From assembly GCF_038900095.1 (NCBI RefSeq), contig NZ_JBBMQQ010000009.1, positions 115,237 through 179,236 of the forward strand: a stretch of 64,000 nucleotides of DNA, read 5' to 3'. The stretch is from Hoeflea sp038900095 (GTDB taxonomy: Bacteria; Pseudomonadota; Alphaproteobacteria; Rhizobiales; Rhizobiaceae). The position numbers and the translations under genes were made by a program. Below are positions 17,123 to 25,079 of this stretch, in pieces (the first letter of the stretch is position 1; the number at the start of each line of letters is the position of its first letter). The notes under the pieces were generated by a model. That model made no database searches and was not told the DNA's origin. It saw nothing but the letters and a program-made list of their open reading frames with translations.

Positions 17123-17989
17123 ATGACGACGCTTGTGCTCGGCCTGGTGCTGGGCGGCACCTATGCGCTGCTGGCGCTCGGACTGACCCTGCAATACGGC
17201 ATCGCCCGGATCATGAACCTGGCCTATGGCGAGGTGACATTGCTGGCGGCCTTTGCGCTGGTCTTCCTGTTTCAGTCGGCAGGCATGTCACCCCTTCTGG
17301 CGATCATCCTGATCGGTCCTGCCGGATACCTGACCGGCTGGCTGCTCTACACCGTGATGATGCAGCCCCTGGTACAACGCTCGCGCGGAAAACCGGGCAA
17401 GCTGGAAGTGGATTCCATCCTGGCCACCTTCGGGCTGTTGTTCGTGCTGCAAGGCATCATGCTGGTGCTGTTTGGCGCCAATTTCACCTCCATCTCCTAT
17501 CTTGACCAGGGCGTGAACGTGCTTGGCGTATCAGTGGCACTGAACCGGCTGATCGCCTTCGCAATCTGCCTTGTCGCCGGGCTTGGGCTGATCGTGCTTC
17601 TCACCCGCAGCCGCTGGGGGCTCATCCTGCGTGCCGTCGCGCTGACGCCCGGTTCGGCGCCGCTTGTGGGGATCGATGTGAACAAGGTCAGCCGCCAGGG
17701 CTTTGCCCTGGGTACCGCACTGGCTTCGGTCGGCGGCGCCAGCATTGCCATGTACCAGACCTTCTCGGCCAATGACGGCGTGGTGTTCACCATGAAGGCG
17801 CTGATCATCGTCATCATGGGCGGCGTCGGAAACGTCGCCGGGGCACTGGCGGCAGGCTTCGCGCTCGGGCTGGTGGAAACCTTCGTGGCAACCACCTTCG
17901 ATCCCGGGCTGACGCTGGCTGCAACCTTCACCATCTTTCTCGCGGTCTTGATCTGGCGTCCGCAAGGCCTGTTCGGGAGGCGCTCATGA
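17123..17989 (+). CDS. Branched-chain-type ABC permease (LivH-like)
   Basis: 288 residues, about eight membrane helices, with the family start LGLVLGGTYALLALGLTLQYGIARIMNLAYGE and the conserved cytoplasmic loop LRAVALTPGSAPLVGIDVNKV that couples to the ATPases. It forms the membrane channel together with the LivM-like protein. It ends overlapping the next start by 4 bases (ATGA). Confidence 0.9.
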   Translation: MTTLVLGLVLGGTYALLALGLTLQYGIARIMNLAYGEVTLLAAFALVFLFQSAGMSPLLAIILIGPAGYLTGWLLYTVMMQPLVQRSRGKPGKLEVDSILATFGLLFVLQGIMLVLFGANFTSISYLDQGVNVLGVSVALNRLIAFAICLVAGLGLIVLLTRSRWGLILRAVALTPGSAPLVGIDVNKVSRQGFALGTALASVGGASIAMYQTFSANDGVVFTMKALIIVIMGGVGNVAGALAAGFALGLVETFVATTFDPGLTLAATFTIFLAVLIWRPQGLFGRRS

Positions 17990-18900
17990 TCCGCCTGGCA
18001 TTTCCTGTCCTCGGCCTCATCGCCCTGGCCATCGTTCCGCTGTTCGTGTCCGAATACGAACTTGGCCTGATGATCGGCATGGCATCCTACGTGGCGCTTG
18101 CCTCGGCATGGGCGCTGTTTTCCGGCCATACAAACTACATCTCGCTTGCGACGGTGGCGTTTTACGGAACCGGGGCCTACACGGTGGCTGTGCTCAACGA
18201 GAGCCTGCCCTACCCGGCGGTTCTGCTGTGTGCCGGCCTCATCGGTGCCGCCATGGCGCTGCTGGTCGGGCTGTCGACGCTAAGGCTGTCGGGCATCTAT
18301 TTCGTCATCTTCACCTTCGGGCTGGCCGAACTGGTCCGTCAGCTGATCACCTGGTACGAAGTGACGATCACCGGCACGCTGGGGCGCTACATCTTTCTCG
18401 ACCTGACCGCGCGCGACATCTATTGGCAGATGCTGGCGCTCGCAGCGATTGCCATCGGCGTGACCGCCTGGATCAACCGCACCCGGCTGGGCCTCGCTCT
18501 CAGGGCCATCGGTGATGATGAAGTGGTGGCTGCACATTCGGGCATTCACCTGGCCCGCACCAAGCTGGTTGCCTTCACCATCTCGGCCACCCTGATCACG
18601 CTTGTCGGCGCGGTCGCCTCTCCCCGCTGGGTCTATGTCGAGCCGCTGATCGTGTTCAATCCGACCGTCAGTTTTCTCACCGTCATCATGGCGCTGCTGG
18701 GCGGTGCAAACCGGCTGTGGGGACCCATGGTTGGAGCGATCCCGCTGTTTTTGCTGTTCGAATGGCTCTCGGTCAATTTCCCCGACACCTATCCGATCTT
18801 TCTCGGGCTTATGTTCATCGCCGTCGTGTTCGTGCTTCCGAACGGGATCCTGGCGGGCGTCGATGATCTGCGCGCATGGCTGAGGAGGCGCGGCACATGA
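17986..18900 (+). CDS. Branched-chain-type ABC permease (LivM-like)
   Basis: 304 residues, eight to ten helices, with family blocks LGLSTLRLSGIYFVIFTFGLAELVRQ (the first residues reading VGLSTLRL here) and the coupling loop GLALRAIGDDEVVAAHSGIHLARTK. It pairs with the LivH-like permease. It is coupled by 4-base overlaps both upstream and downstream. Confidence 0.9.
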   Translation: MIRLAFPVLGLIALAIVPLFVSEYELGLMIGMASYVALASAWALFSGHTNYISLATVAFYGTGAYTVAVLNESLPYPAVLLCAGLIGAAMALLVGLSTLRLSGIYFVIFTFGLAELVRQLITWYEVTITGTLGRYIFLDLTARDIYWQMLALAAIAIGVTAWINRTRLGLALRAIGDDEVVAAHSGIHLARTKLVAFTISATLITLVGAVASPRWVYVEPLIVFNPTVSFLTVIMALLGGANRLWGPMVGAIPLFLLFEWLSVNFPDTYPIFLGLMFIAVVFVLPNGILAGVDDLRAWLRRRGT

Positions 18901-19625
18901 CACTTCTGCAAATCGAAAAGGTCTCACGCTCCTTTGGTGGACTGAAAGCCGTCAACGAGGTCTCGTTTGCGATGGAGAGCGGCACGATCATGGGACTTCT
19001 GGGCCCAAACGGATCGGGCAAGACCACGCTGCTCAACCTGATCTCGGGCTTTCTTGCACCCTCGTCGGGCAGGATCGTCTTCAATGGACGCAATCTTGCC
19101 GGCGCCCGCGTCGACAAGATCGCCCGTGCAGGCATCGCGCGCACGTTCCAGCTCGTGCGGATCCTGCCGTCGCTGACGCTGCTGGAAAATGTCATGCTTC
19201 CGGCAGTATTCGGTCACCGCGCCCACTGGGGAAAAGAGGCGGAACGGGTGGCCCGCCAGGCGCTGGCGAGAACCGGGCTTGGCGACCGCGCCTCGGCGAG
19301 CGCGGGCGATCTCAACTATATCGACCAGAAGCGGCTGGAACTGGCCCGCGCGCTGGCCGCCGAACCCGAACTGCTGCTGCTTGACGAATGGCTTGCGGGC
19401 CTCAACCCGACGGAACTGCAGGAAGGCATTCGCCTGATCGAAAGCCTGTCTGGTTCGGGCATCACCATCATCATGGTCGAGCACATCATGGAAGCGGTCC
19501 GGGCGCTCTGCCCGCGCTGCGCGGTGATGAACGCCGGACAACTGATCGCGGACGGCAAAACCTCGGCGGTCCTGTCGGACACATCCGTGATCGCGGCCTA
19601 CCTGGGAGATGCCGAAGATGCTTGA
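18897..19625 (+). CDS. ABC transporter ATPase (LivG-like)
   Basis: 242 residues with Walker A GPNGSGKTT at residues 36-44 and Walker B LLLLDEW. The start overlaps the LivM-like stop (ATGA). Two residues are unusual: the ABC signature reads LNYIDQKR instead of LSYGQQ-R, and the residue after the catalytic Glu is Trp rather than Pro. A LivG subgroup with a weakened signature is known to me, so this is probably inherited divergence rather than decay. ATP hydrolysis may then rest on the composite site completed by LivF. Confidence 0.88.
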   Translation: MTLLQIEKVSRSFGGLKAVNEVSFAMESGTIMGLLGPNGSGKTTLLNLISGFLAPSSGRIVFNGRNLAGARVDKIARAGIARTFQLVRILPSLTLLENVMLPAVFGHRAHWGKEAERVARQALARTGLGDRASASAGDLNYIDQKRLELARALAAEPELLLLDEWLAGLNPTELQEGIRLIESLSGSGITIIMVEHIMEAVRALCPRCAVMNAGQLIADGKTSAVLSDTSVIAAYLGDAEDA

Positions 19626-21795
19626 AGTTCGCGACATCAGCATTGTCTACGGAAAGCATGTGGCGATCGACCGCGTTTCGCTCGATGTCGGCAAGGGCGA
19701 GATGGTGGCAATCCTTGGCGCCAACGGCGCGGGCAAATCCTCGCTGCTCGGCGCCGTCGGCGGACGAACAAAGCCCGCCGCAGGCAAGGTGATATATGAA
19801 GGTCAGGACGTTCTGGCGCTGCAGCCGCACGAGGTTGTCGAGCACGGGATTGTCATCGTGCCGGAAGGACGCGGCATCTTCCCGCAGCTTTCCGTCGCCG
19901 AAAACCTCAAGCTCGGCGCCCTGCCCCGGCGCGCCCAGGCAGACGCGGGGAAGAACCTGGAACTGGTTCACGCGCTGTTTCCAAAGCTTGCCGAGCGCAA
20001 GGACCAGCTTGCGGGCACCATGTCCGGCGGCGAGCAGCAGATGGTGGCAATCGGGCGGGCACTGATGTCCTCGCCAAAACTGCTGCTGCTGGATGAACCC
20101 TCGCTTGGGCTGGCCCCGATCGTTGCGCAGGAGGTGTTTGCGGCACTTGCAAAGATCCGTGAAACCGGCCTGACCATCGTCATCGTCGAACAGAACGCAC
20201 GCGCGACACTGGCCCTTGCCGACCGCGCCTACCTGATCGAGACCGGGGTGATCACCGGCTCGGGAACCGCATCCGATTTGCGCAACGACCCCGCAGTGAT
20301 CCGCGCCTTCCTGGGCGGGGAAACGACACACAAGAGGCATACCAACATGACCAATCTTGAACTCTATATCGGCGGCAAGCACGTCGCGGCATCCAACAAT
20401 GCCACTTTCGAGCGGAAGAACCCTGTGACCGGCGAAACCGTCACGGTTGCGGCCGCGGCATCGGTCGAGGACGCGACACGGGCCGTTGATGCGGCGGCGG
20501 CCGCCTTCCCGGCCTGGTCGGAAACCGGGCCTGCAGCGCGGCGGAAGATGCTGCTGGATGCCGCAACCTCGCTCAACAACCGGGCCGACGATATCGTTCA
20601 GGCAATGAAGGACGAAATCGGCGCCACCGAGGGCTGGGCCCGCTTCAACGTGATGCTGGCTTCCAACATGCTCATCGAGGCGGCATCGCTGACCACGCAG
20701 ATCAAGGGCGAGATCATCCCGTCGAACCGTCCGGGCTCAATGGCAATGGCGATCCGCCAGCCAGCCGGCGTGGTTCTGGCGATGGCGCCTTGGAACGCGC
20801 CGGTCATTCTCGGCATCCGTTCTATCGCCACACCACTTGCCTGCGGCAACACCGTTGTCATGAAAACCTCGGAACTCTGCCCGCGCACCCATGCGCTGAT
20901 TATCGAGGCCGTGGCGCAGGGCGGCCTCCCCGACGGGGTGCTGAACGCCATCTCCAATGCGCCCGAAGATGCGCCGGCGCTGGTCGAGGCGATGATTGCA
21001 AATCCGGCTGTCCGCCGGGTCAATTTCACCGGCTCGACACGGGTCGGCAAGGTCATTGGCGAGTTGGCGGGCCGTTATCTCAAACCGGCGCTTCTGGAAC
21101 TTGGCGGCAAGGCGCCGATGATCCTGCTCGAGGACGCCGATATCGATGCGGCGGTGGCTGCGGCAGGGTTCGGCTCCTACATGAACCAGGGCCAGATCTG
21201 CATGTCGACCGAACGGATCATCGCCGTCGGCTCGATCGGCGACAAGTTCGTCGAGGCCTTTGCAAAAAAAGTGGAACAGCTAACCGCCGGCGACCCGCGC
21301 GAGGGTTCGTCGCCGCTGGGATCGCTTGTCGACCTGTCGGCTGCGGAACGGATCAAGGACCTGATCGAGGACGGAGTCTCAAAAGGCGCCAAGCTGATTG
21401 CGGGCGGCGGCGAAGGCACCATCCTGAACGCAGCCGCTCTCGATCATGTCACCCCCGACATGCGGCTTTATACCGAAGAGAGCTTTGGCCCGGTGGTCAG
21501 CATCATTCGCGCCGGATCGATCGATGAAGCGGTCCGGATTGCCAATGACAGCGACTTCGGGCTTTCCTCGGCAGTATTCGGAAAAGACGTGATGCAGGCC
21601 ATGAAGGTCGCCAAGCGAATTGAAAGCGGCATCTGCCATATCAACGGCCCGACAGTTCACGACGAGGCGCAAATGCCGTTCGGCGGCGTCAAGTCATCCG
21701 GATACGGGCGGTTTGGCGGGAACTGGGGCATTTCCGAGTTTACCGAGCTGCGCTGGATTACCATCCAGGACGGTACGCCGCACTATCCGATCTAG
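19618..21795 (+). CDS. LivF-like ATPase fused in frame to aldehyde dehydrogenase
   Basis: One uninterrupted frame of 725 residues. Residues 1 to about 236 are a complete LivF ATPase: Walker A GANGAGKSS, signature MSGGEQQ, Walker B LLLLDEPSLGL, ending IRAFLGGE. A short link (TTHKRHTN) leads to a complete 482-residue aldehyde dehydrogenase starting at Met 20347. It has the catalytic Cys in QGQICMSTER (ALDH residue 285), Glu in LELGGK (251), Asn in PWNAP (150) and Lys in VMKTSE (173), and it resembles vanillin or salicylaldehyde dehydrogenases. An AGAGG lies 9 bases before the internal ATG, so separate ALDH synthesis is also possible. Start 19618 has GGGAG at 9 bases and overlaps the LivG stop. 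Confidence 0.8.
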   Translation: MLEVRDISIVYGKHVAIDRVSLDVGKGEMVAILGANGAGKSSLLGAVGGRTKPAAGKVIYEGQDVLALQPHEVVEHGIVIVPEGRGIFPQLSVAENLKLGALPRRAQADAGKNLELVHALFPKLAERKDQLAGTMSGGEQQMVAIGRALMSSPKLLLLDEPSLGLAPIVAQEVFAALAKIRETGLTIVIVEQNARATLALADRAYLIETGVITGSGTASDLRNDPAVIRAFLGGETTHKRHTNMTNLELYIGGKHVAASNNATFERKNPVTGETVTVAAAASVEDATRAVDAAAAAFPAWSETGPAARRKMLLDAATSLNNRADDIVQAMKDEIGATEGWARFNVMLASNMLIEAASLTTQIKGEIIPSNRPGSMAMAIRQPAGVVLAMAPWNAPVILGIRSIATPLACGNTVVMKTSELCPRTHALIIEAVAQGGLPDGVLNAISNAPEDAPALVEAMIANPAVRRVNFTGSTRVGKVIGELAGRYLKPALLELGGKAPMILLEDADIDAAVAAAGFGSYMNQGQICMSTERIIAVGSIGDKFVEAFAKKVEQLTAGDPREGSSPLGSLVDLSAAERIKDLIEDGVSKGAKLIAGGGEGTILNAAALDHVTPDMRLYTEESFGPVVSIIRAGSIDEAVRIANDSDFGLSSAVFGKDVMQAMKVAKRIESGICHINGPTVHDEAQMPFGGVKSSGYGRFGGNWGISEFTELRWITIQDGTPHYPI

Positions 21796-21810
21796 GGCGT
21801 TTGTCAATGA

Positions 21811-21846
21811 AACCGGCGCTCAAGCCGATCTGCTTGAGCGCCGGTT
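21811..21846. terminator. Bidirectional transcription terminator
   Basis: A perfect 15-bp stem (AACCGGCGCTCAAGC and its complement) around a 6-base loop, followed on the plus strand by GTCTTATCTT. It separates the convergent transporter/ALDH operon and the ecfG operon, ending 4 bases before the ecfG stop codon. Confidence 0.85.
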
Positions 21847-21849
21847 GTC

Positions 21850-22449
21850 TTATCTTCCCGGGAAGGCCCGGTTGACCAGCGGCCGGGATGTCTCATCCGG
21901 GCCGTAATCGCTTTCGCCGTCTACAGTGAGAAGCTCCTGCAGCTTGACGCGGGCCCGGTTGACCCGGCTCTTGATCGTGCCGACAGCAACGCCTGCGATC
22001 TCGGCCGCTTCCTCGTAGGAAAAGCCGGAGGCGCCAATCAGCACGATGGCTTCACGCTGGTCATCGGGCAGGCTGTCGAGGGCTGTCTTGAAATCGGCCA
22101 GGTCAAGCTTGCCGTACTGTTCGGGATGGGTGGCGAGATTGCCTGCGAAGACGCCGTCCGGATCGGGCAATTCACGGCCCTTGCGGCGCATCTGACTGTA
22201 GAACTCATTGCGCAGGATGGTAAAAAGCCAGGCACGCATGCTGGTTCCGGGCTGGAAGCTTTCCTGCTTGCCCCAGGCTTTCATCACGGTTTCCTGCACA
22301 AGGTCATCCGCCTTGTCGTGGCGACGCGCCAGCGACACCGCAAAAGCGCGCAGGCTCGGCAATACAGCCAGCATCTCGCGCTTGAAGTTGAACACGGCGG
22401 GACCGTCCGTCGGGATGGAATCGGGTGTACCCATGTTAATTTGTGCCAT
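21850..22449 (-). CDS. ecfG: General stress ECF sigma factor EcfG (RpoE2-like)
   Basis: 199 residues. Sigma region 2 (LPSLRAFAVSLARRHDKADDLVQETVMKAW) and region 4 (SLPDDQREAIVLIGASGFSYEEAAEIAGVAVGTIKSRVNRAR) match the ECF15 EcfG group. It directs RNA polymerase to GGAAC-N16-CGTT promoters in the general stress response. Start 22449 is preferred: it has GGTGG at 5 bases and overlaps the nepR end by 14 bases, implying coupled translation. A second ATG at 22434 is possible. Many matching promoters lie in the next 10 kb. Confidence 0.92.
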   Translation of the reverse strand: MAQINMGTPDSIPTDGPAVFNFKREMLAVLPSLRAFAVSLARRHDKADDLVQETVMKAWGKQESFQPGTSMRAWLFTILRNEFYSQMRRKGRELPDPDGVFAGNLATHPEQYGKLDLADFKTALDSLPDDQREAIVLIGASGFSYEEAAEIAGVAVGTIKSRVNRARVKLQELLTVDGESDYGPDETSRPLVNRAFPGR

Positions 22450-22633
22450 TTGAGCCACCAGAGCGTTCGGCCTGATCCAGTTTCTCAAGCAGGCTGAGCA
22501 GATGGTCGGGGATCGGCTCCTCCTCGACCGAAGTGAAGTACTGCTTCAGCTGCGAAGCAATCGCATCATTGGGACCAAGGTCGGCCTGCCCTCTCCGGTT
22601 CGGTGTTGCGTCCTTGTCATTTCGATCAATCAT
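22436..22633 (-). CDS. nepR: Anti-sigma factor NepR
   Basis: 65 residues with the NepR core IASQLKQYFTSVEEEPIPDHLLSLLEKLDQ. It holds EcfG inactive in the cytosol until phosphorylated PhyR captures it. Start ATG 22631-22633 follows AAGGGC. It is the first gene of the nepR-ecfG operon, divergent from phyR. Confidence 0.9.
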   Translation of the reverse strand: MIDRNDKDATPNRRGQADLGPNDAIASQLKQYFTSVEEEPIPDHLLSLLEKLDQAERSGGSNGTN

Positions 22634-22672
22634 GCCCTTGCCAGCCCTTTCAGAATGAACACATATGGAGAG

Positions 22673-22697
22673 AATGCGTGATGCGAAAAAAAGTTCC
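22673..22697 (-). promoter_or_regulatory. EcfG-type promoter for nepR-ecfG (one mismatch)
   Basis: GGAAC (22697-22693), 16-base spacer starting with T7, then CATT (22676-22673), one mismatch from the CGTT consensus. It lies about 40 bases before the nepR start, consistent with the known autoregulation of this operon. Confidence 0.65.
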
Positions 22698-22705
22698 AAT
22701 AGTTC

Positions 22706-22730
22706 GGAACTTTTTTTTTGCCCGTGCGTT
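22706..22730 (+). promoter_or_regulatory. EcfG-type promoter for phyR
   Basis: GGAAC, a 16-base spacer starting with T9, then CGTT: a perfect match to the EcfG consensus, 45 bases before the phyR ATG. It lies back-to-back with the nepR promoter, the two -35 boxes being 8 bases apart. Confidence 0.85.
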
Positions 22731-22774
22731 TTGACTCTGTTGCCACGTCAAGTGGACTGCAAAAGGGGTATATA

Positions 22775-23587
22775 ATGACGACACTGTCCATGCGCATTGC
22801 GCCGCACCTTCCTTACCTCCGCCGCTTTTCGCGTGCGGTTACCGGTTCGCAGACTTCTGGCGACGCCTATGTAGCTGCGACGCTTGAAGCGCTGATCGCG
22901 GATTTGAGCATCTTTCCACAATCCGGCGATGATCGCGTCTCGCTGTACCGGCTGTTTTCTCAACTCTTTGACAGCCTTTCGGTTCCAATCCCGCAAAACC
23001 CGACACCTTTCGGCTGGGAGCGGCGAGCCGCGACCAATCTCGAGGCTGTCACCCCGCAGGCACGCAAGGCTTTCCTTCTGATCGCTGTCGAAGGTTTCAA
23101 GCCGGATCAGGCGGCCGAAATCCTCGGTGTCGACGAAGCCAGCTTCAACAAGCTGCTTGAAACCGCCTCGATGGAGATTTCCAAGCAGGTGGCAACCGAC
23201 ATCATGATCATCGAAGACGAGCCGCTGATCGCCATGGACATCGAGGACATGGTGGAATCCCTTGGCCACAAGGTCACCGGAGTGGCGCGCACGCACAGCG
23301 AAGCAATCGAGCTTTACAAGCGGACCAAGCCGAAAATGGTTCTGGCCGACATTCAGCTTGCCGATGGCAGCTCCGGTATCGACGCCGTCAACGACATCCT
23401 GAAAGACGAGACTTTGCCGGTGATCTTCATCACGGCGTTTCCGGAGCGCCTGCTTACCGGCGAAAAGCCCGAGCCGGCGTTTCTTGTCACCAAGCCGTTC
23501 AACCCCGACATGGTCAGGGCACTGATCAGCCAGGCGCTGTTTTTCAACACGGCAGTCGAAAATCTCGAAATGACAGGAACCAACTAG
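22775..23587 (+). CDS. phyR: General stress response regulator PhyR
   Basis: 270 residues. The N-terminal half (about 1-140) is a sigma-like domain that mimics EcfG to bind NepR. The C-terminal receiver (about 142-265) has acidic residues E147/D148, the phosphoacceptor D192 in LADIQLADG, T220 and K240. Phosphorylation frees EcfG by a partner switch. ATG 22775 is chosen because the family starts here, and the upstream frame runs through the promoter. Confidence 0.94.
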   Translation: MTTLSMRIAPHLPYLRRFSRAVTGSQTSGDAYVAATLEALIADLSIFPQSGDDRVSLYRLFSQLFDSLSVPIPQNPTPFGWERRAATNLEAVTPQARKAFLLIAVEGFKPDQAAEILGVDEASFNKLLETASMEISKQVATDIMIIEDEPLIAMDIEDMVESLGHKVTGVARTHSEAIELYKRTKPKMVLADIQLADGSSGIDAVNDILKDETLPVIFITAFPERLLTGEKPEPAFLVTKPFNPDMVRALISQALFFNTAVENLEMTGTN

Positions 23588-23632
23588 GAACTGAGGCGTT
23601 GGTGCGGCATCAAACAATCAAGGAGATTTTCG

Positions 23633-23797
23633 ATGCTGTACTATGCCCTCGTGTTCCTCGTCGTTGCGATTATCGCCGGTGTCCTCGGATTTGGCGGAAT
23701 CGCCGGTGCTTCCGCCGGCATCGCCCAGATCCTTTTCTTCCTGTTCCTGGCGTTCCTGGTCATTTCCCTGGTGCTGAATTTCGTGCGGAAAGTTTGA
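23633..23797 (+). CDS. DUF1328 small membrane protein
   Basis: 54 residues starting at ATG 23633 with AAGGAGATTTTCG upstream. Two hydrophobic helices (residues 2-22 and 30-50) flank GFGGIAGASAGIAQ, the hallmark of the DUF1328/YtjA family. Function is unknown; relatives belong to stress regulons. It follows phyR by 45 bases and is probably read through from the phyR promoter. It is followed by a hairpin terminator. Confidence 0.85.
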   Translation: MLYYALVFLVVAIIAGVLGFGGIAGASAGIAQILFFLFLAFLVISLVLNFVRKV

Positions 23798-23829
23798 CGC
23801 AGCGCAGAACAGGCTTTCCCACACCGCTT

Positions 23830-23856
23830 AAGGCGCCGGACGACCTCCGGCGCCTT
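23830..23856 (+). terminator. Hairpin terminator
   Basis: 11-bp perfect stem AAGGCGCCGGA/TCCGGCGCCTT with a 5-base loop, followed by a short pyrimidine-rich tail. It closes the phyR-DUF1328 unit. Confidence 0.6.
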
Positions 23857-23899
23857 CACGCTTTCATCACAACAAAATAGAGCGGGTGAAGACAAAATC

Positions 23900-24916
23900 A
23901 TGACTATGGCTTCGGTTAACGAGTCCGATCGGTTGAGATTCGTGCTGGCGGGTTTGCGCAGCGCCGGTGTTTCCATGATGTACCAGGACGCCGATCTGGT
24001 TATCAGGTTCGCCGCCAATCTCCCGGATTCGTGGCCTGTCAGCGCCGTTCTTGAAGGCGGCACGGATGAAGTGGTCTTCGCCCCGCAGCATGCAGCCAAG
24101 GTGATCAGCGCCAAACGCGGCGTGATCGAGACCGGGGAAGCGACCAAGCTCGAAATCCTTCGCGATGTCGAACAGGAGCGGCATTGGTACATGCTCAACA
24201 TCGAGCCCGATACGGACCTGGAAGGCCAGGTCATCGGGGTCTTCACCACAATCATCGATATCGACGATCTCAAGTACCGCGAAACGGTGCTCAAGACGCT
24301 GCTTCGCGAACTGAGCCATCGCTCGAAGAACCTCCTGGCCATCATCCAGTCCGTCGCCTCGCAGACGGCACGGCACAGCCAGGGGCTGGACGACTTCCTG
24401 CTCGCGTTCCGCAACCGGGTTCAGTCGATGGCCCAGTCCCAGGACCTGGTCACCGCATCTGACTGGCGCGGAGCCGAACTGTTCGCTCTGACGGAATCCC
24501 AGCTGCAGCCGCTGATGGGAGACCTGCCGACCGGATTCAGAATGGTCGGTGAAGACGCTTACCTGTTTCCCAACGCGGCTTTGCATCTGGGGCTGGCGCT
24601 GCATGAACTGACGATAGATTCGCTCGCCAGAGGCGCGCTCGGCCCGGCCGGGGGCACCGTCGAGCTTTCAGCGGAAGAACGCCGCAATGAAGACGACGTG
24701 CCCGAGCTGATCCTGACCTGGAAGGAAATCTACGCGATACGGCAGGATGAGCCGGAGACACCGGCCAAACCGAGAAACGGTTTCTCCGGAACCGTGCTCG
24801 GACGGATCGTTCCCCAGGCGCTTGCAGCAGGGGTACGGCATGAAACGGGGGCGGATCAGATGATCTATCAGCTGACCATTCCCGACAGCCAGTACGAGCT
24901 GGAAACACAGGGCTAG
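23900..24916 (+). CDS. HWE/HRxxN-type sensor histidine kinase (soluble)
   Basis: 338 residues with no membrane helix. An N-terminal PAS-like sensor (about 10-125, ending IIDIDDLKYRE) is followed by an H box LSHRSKNLLAIIQSVASQT (phosphoacceptor His at about 140), QDLVTASDWRG and W-x-E (LTWKEI). The N box reads HELTIDSLARGAL, with Asp where HWE kinases usually have Asn, so ATP binding may be altered. Position beside phyR suggests it feeds the PhyR phosphorelay, as activator or modulator; this is inferred from context. Confidence 0.85.
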   Translation: MTMASVNESDRLRFVLAGLRSAGVSMMYQDADLVIRFAANLPDSWPVSAVLEGGTDEVVFAPQHAAKVISAKRGVIETGEATKLEILRDVEQERHWYMLNIEPDTDLEGQVIGVFTTIIDIDDLKYRETVLKTLLRELSHRSKNLLAIIQSVASQTARHSQGLDDFLLAFRNRVQSMAQSQDLVTASDWRGAELFALTESQLQPLMGDLPTGFRMVGEDAYLFPNAALHLGLALHELTIDSLARGALGPAGGTVELSAEERRNEDDVPELILTWKEIYAIRQDEPETPAKPRNGFSGTVLGRIVPQALAAGVRHETGADQMIYQLTIPDSQYELETQG

Positions 24917-25005
24917 CCGAGACAGGCTGCCCCCTGCCCGCACAATGTTGTGCTGCAGTGTTTCAAACAATCCAGACCAATTCCGGTCCATTGCGAGGCT
25001 AACAA

Positions 25006-25023
25006 GATCAAGAATGCTTGATC
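25006..25023. repeat. Inverted repeat GATCAAG/CTTGATC
   Basis: A perfect 7-bp inverted repeat with a 4-base loop, 10 bases upstream of an EcfG -35 box. It could end the kinase transcript or be an operator for the next gene. It has no U-tract, so neither role is certain. Confidence 0.45.
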
Positions 25024-25033
25024 CGCTCCGGGT

Positions 25034-25058
25034 GGAACTTCCCTGACGTCCTGACGTT
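25034..25058 (+). promoter_or_regulatory. EcfG-type promoter
   Basis: GGAAC-N16-CGTT, a perfect match, ending 21 bases before the ATG of the 116-residue gene. Confidence 0.85.
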
Positions 25059-25079
25059 GTCTTTGAAAGGAGAAACGTC

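Noticed and set aside
23587..23600. GGAAC...CGTT before the DUF1328 gene
   Set aside because: The spacer is only 5 bases, whereas EcfG promoters need 16-17. The gene is more likely transcribed from the phyR promoter.
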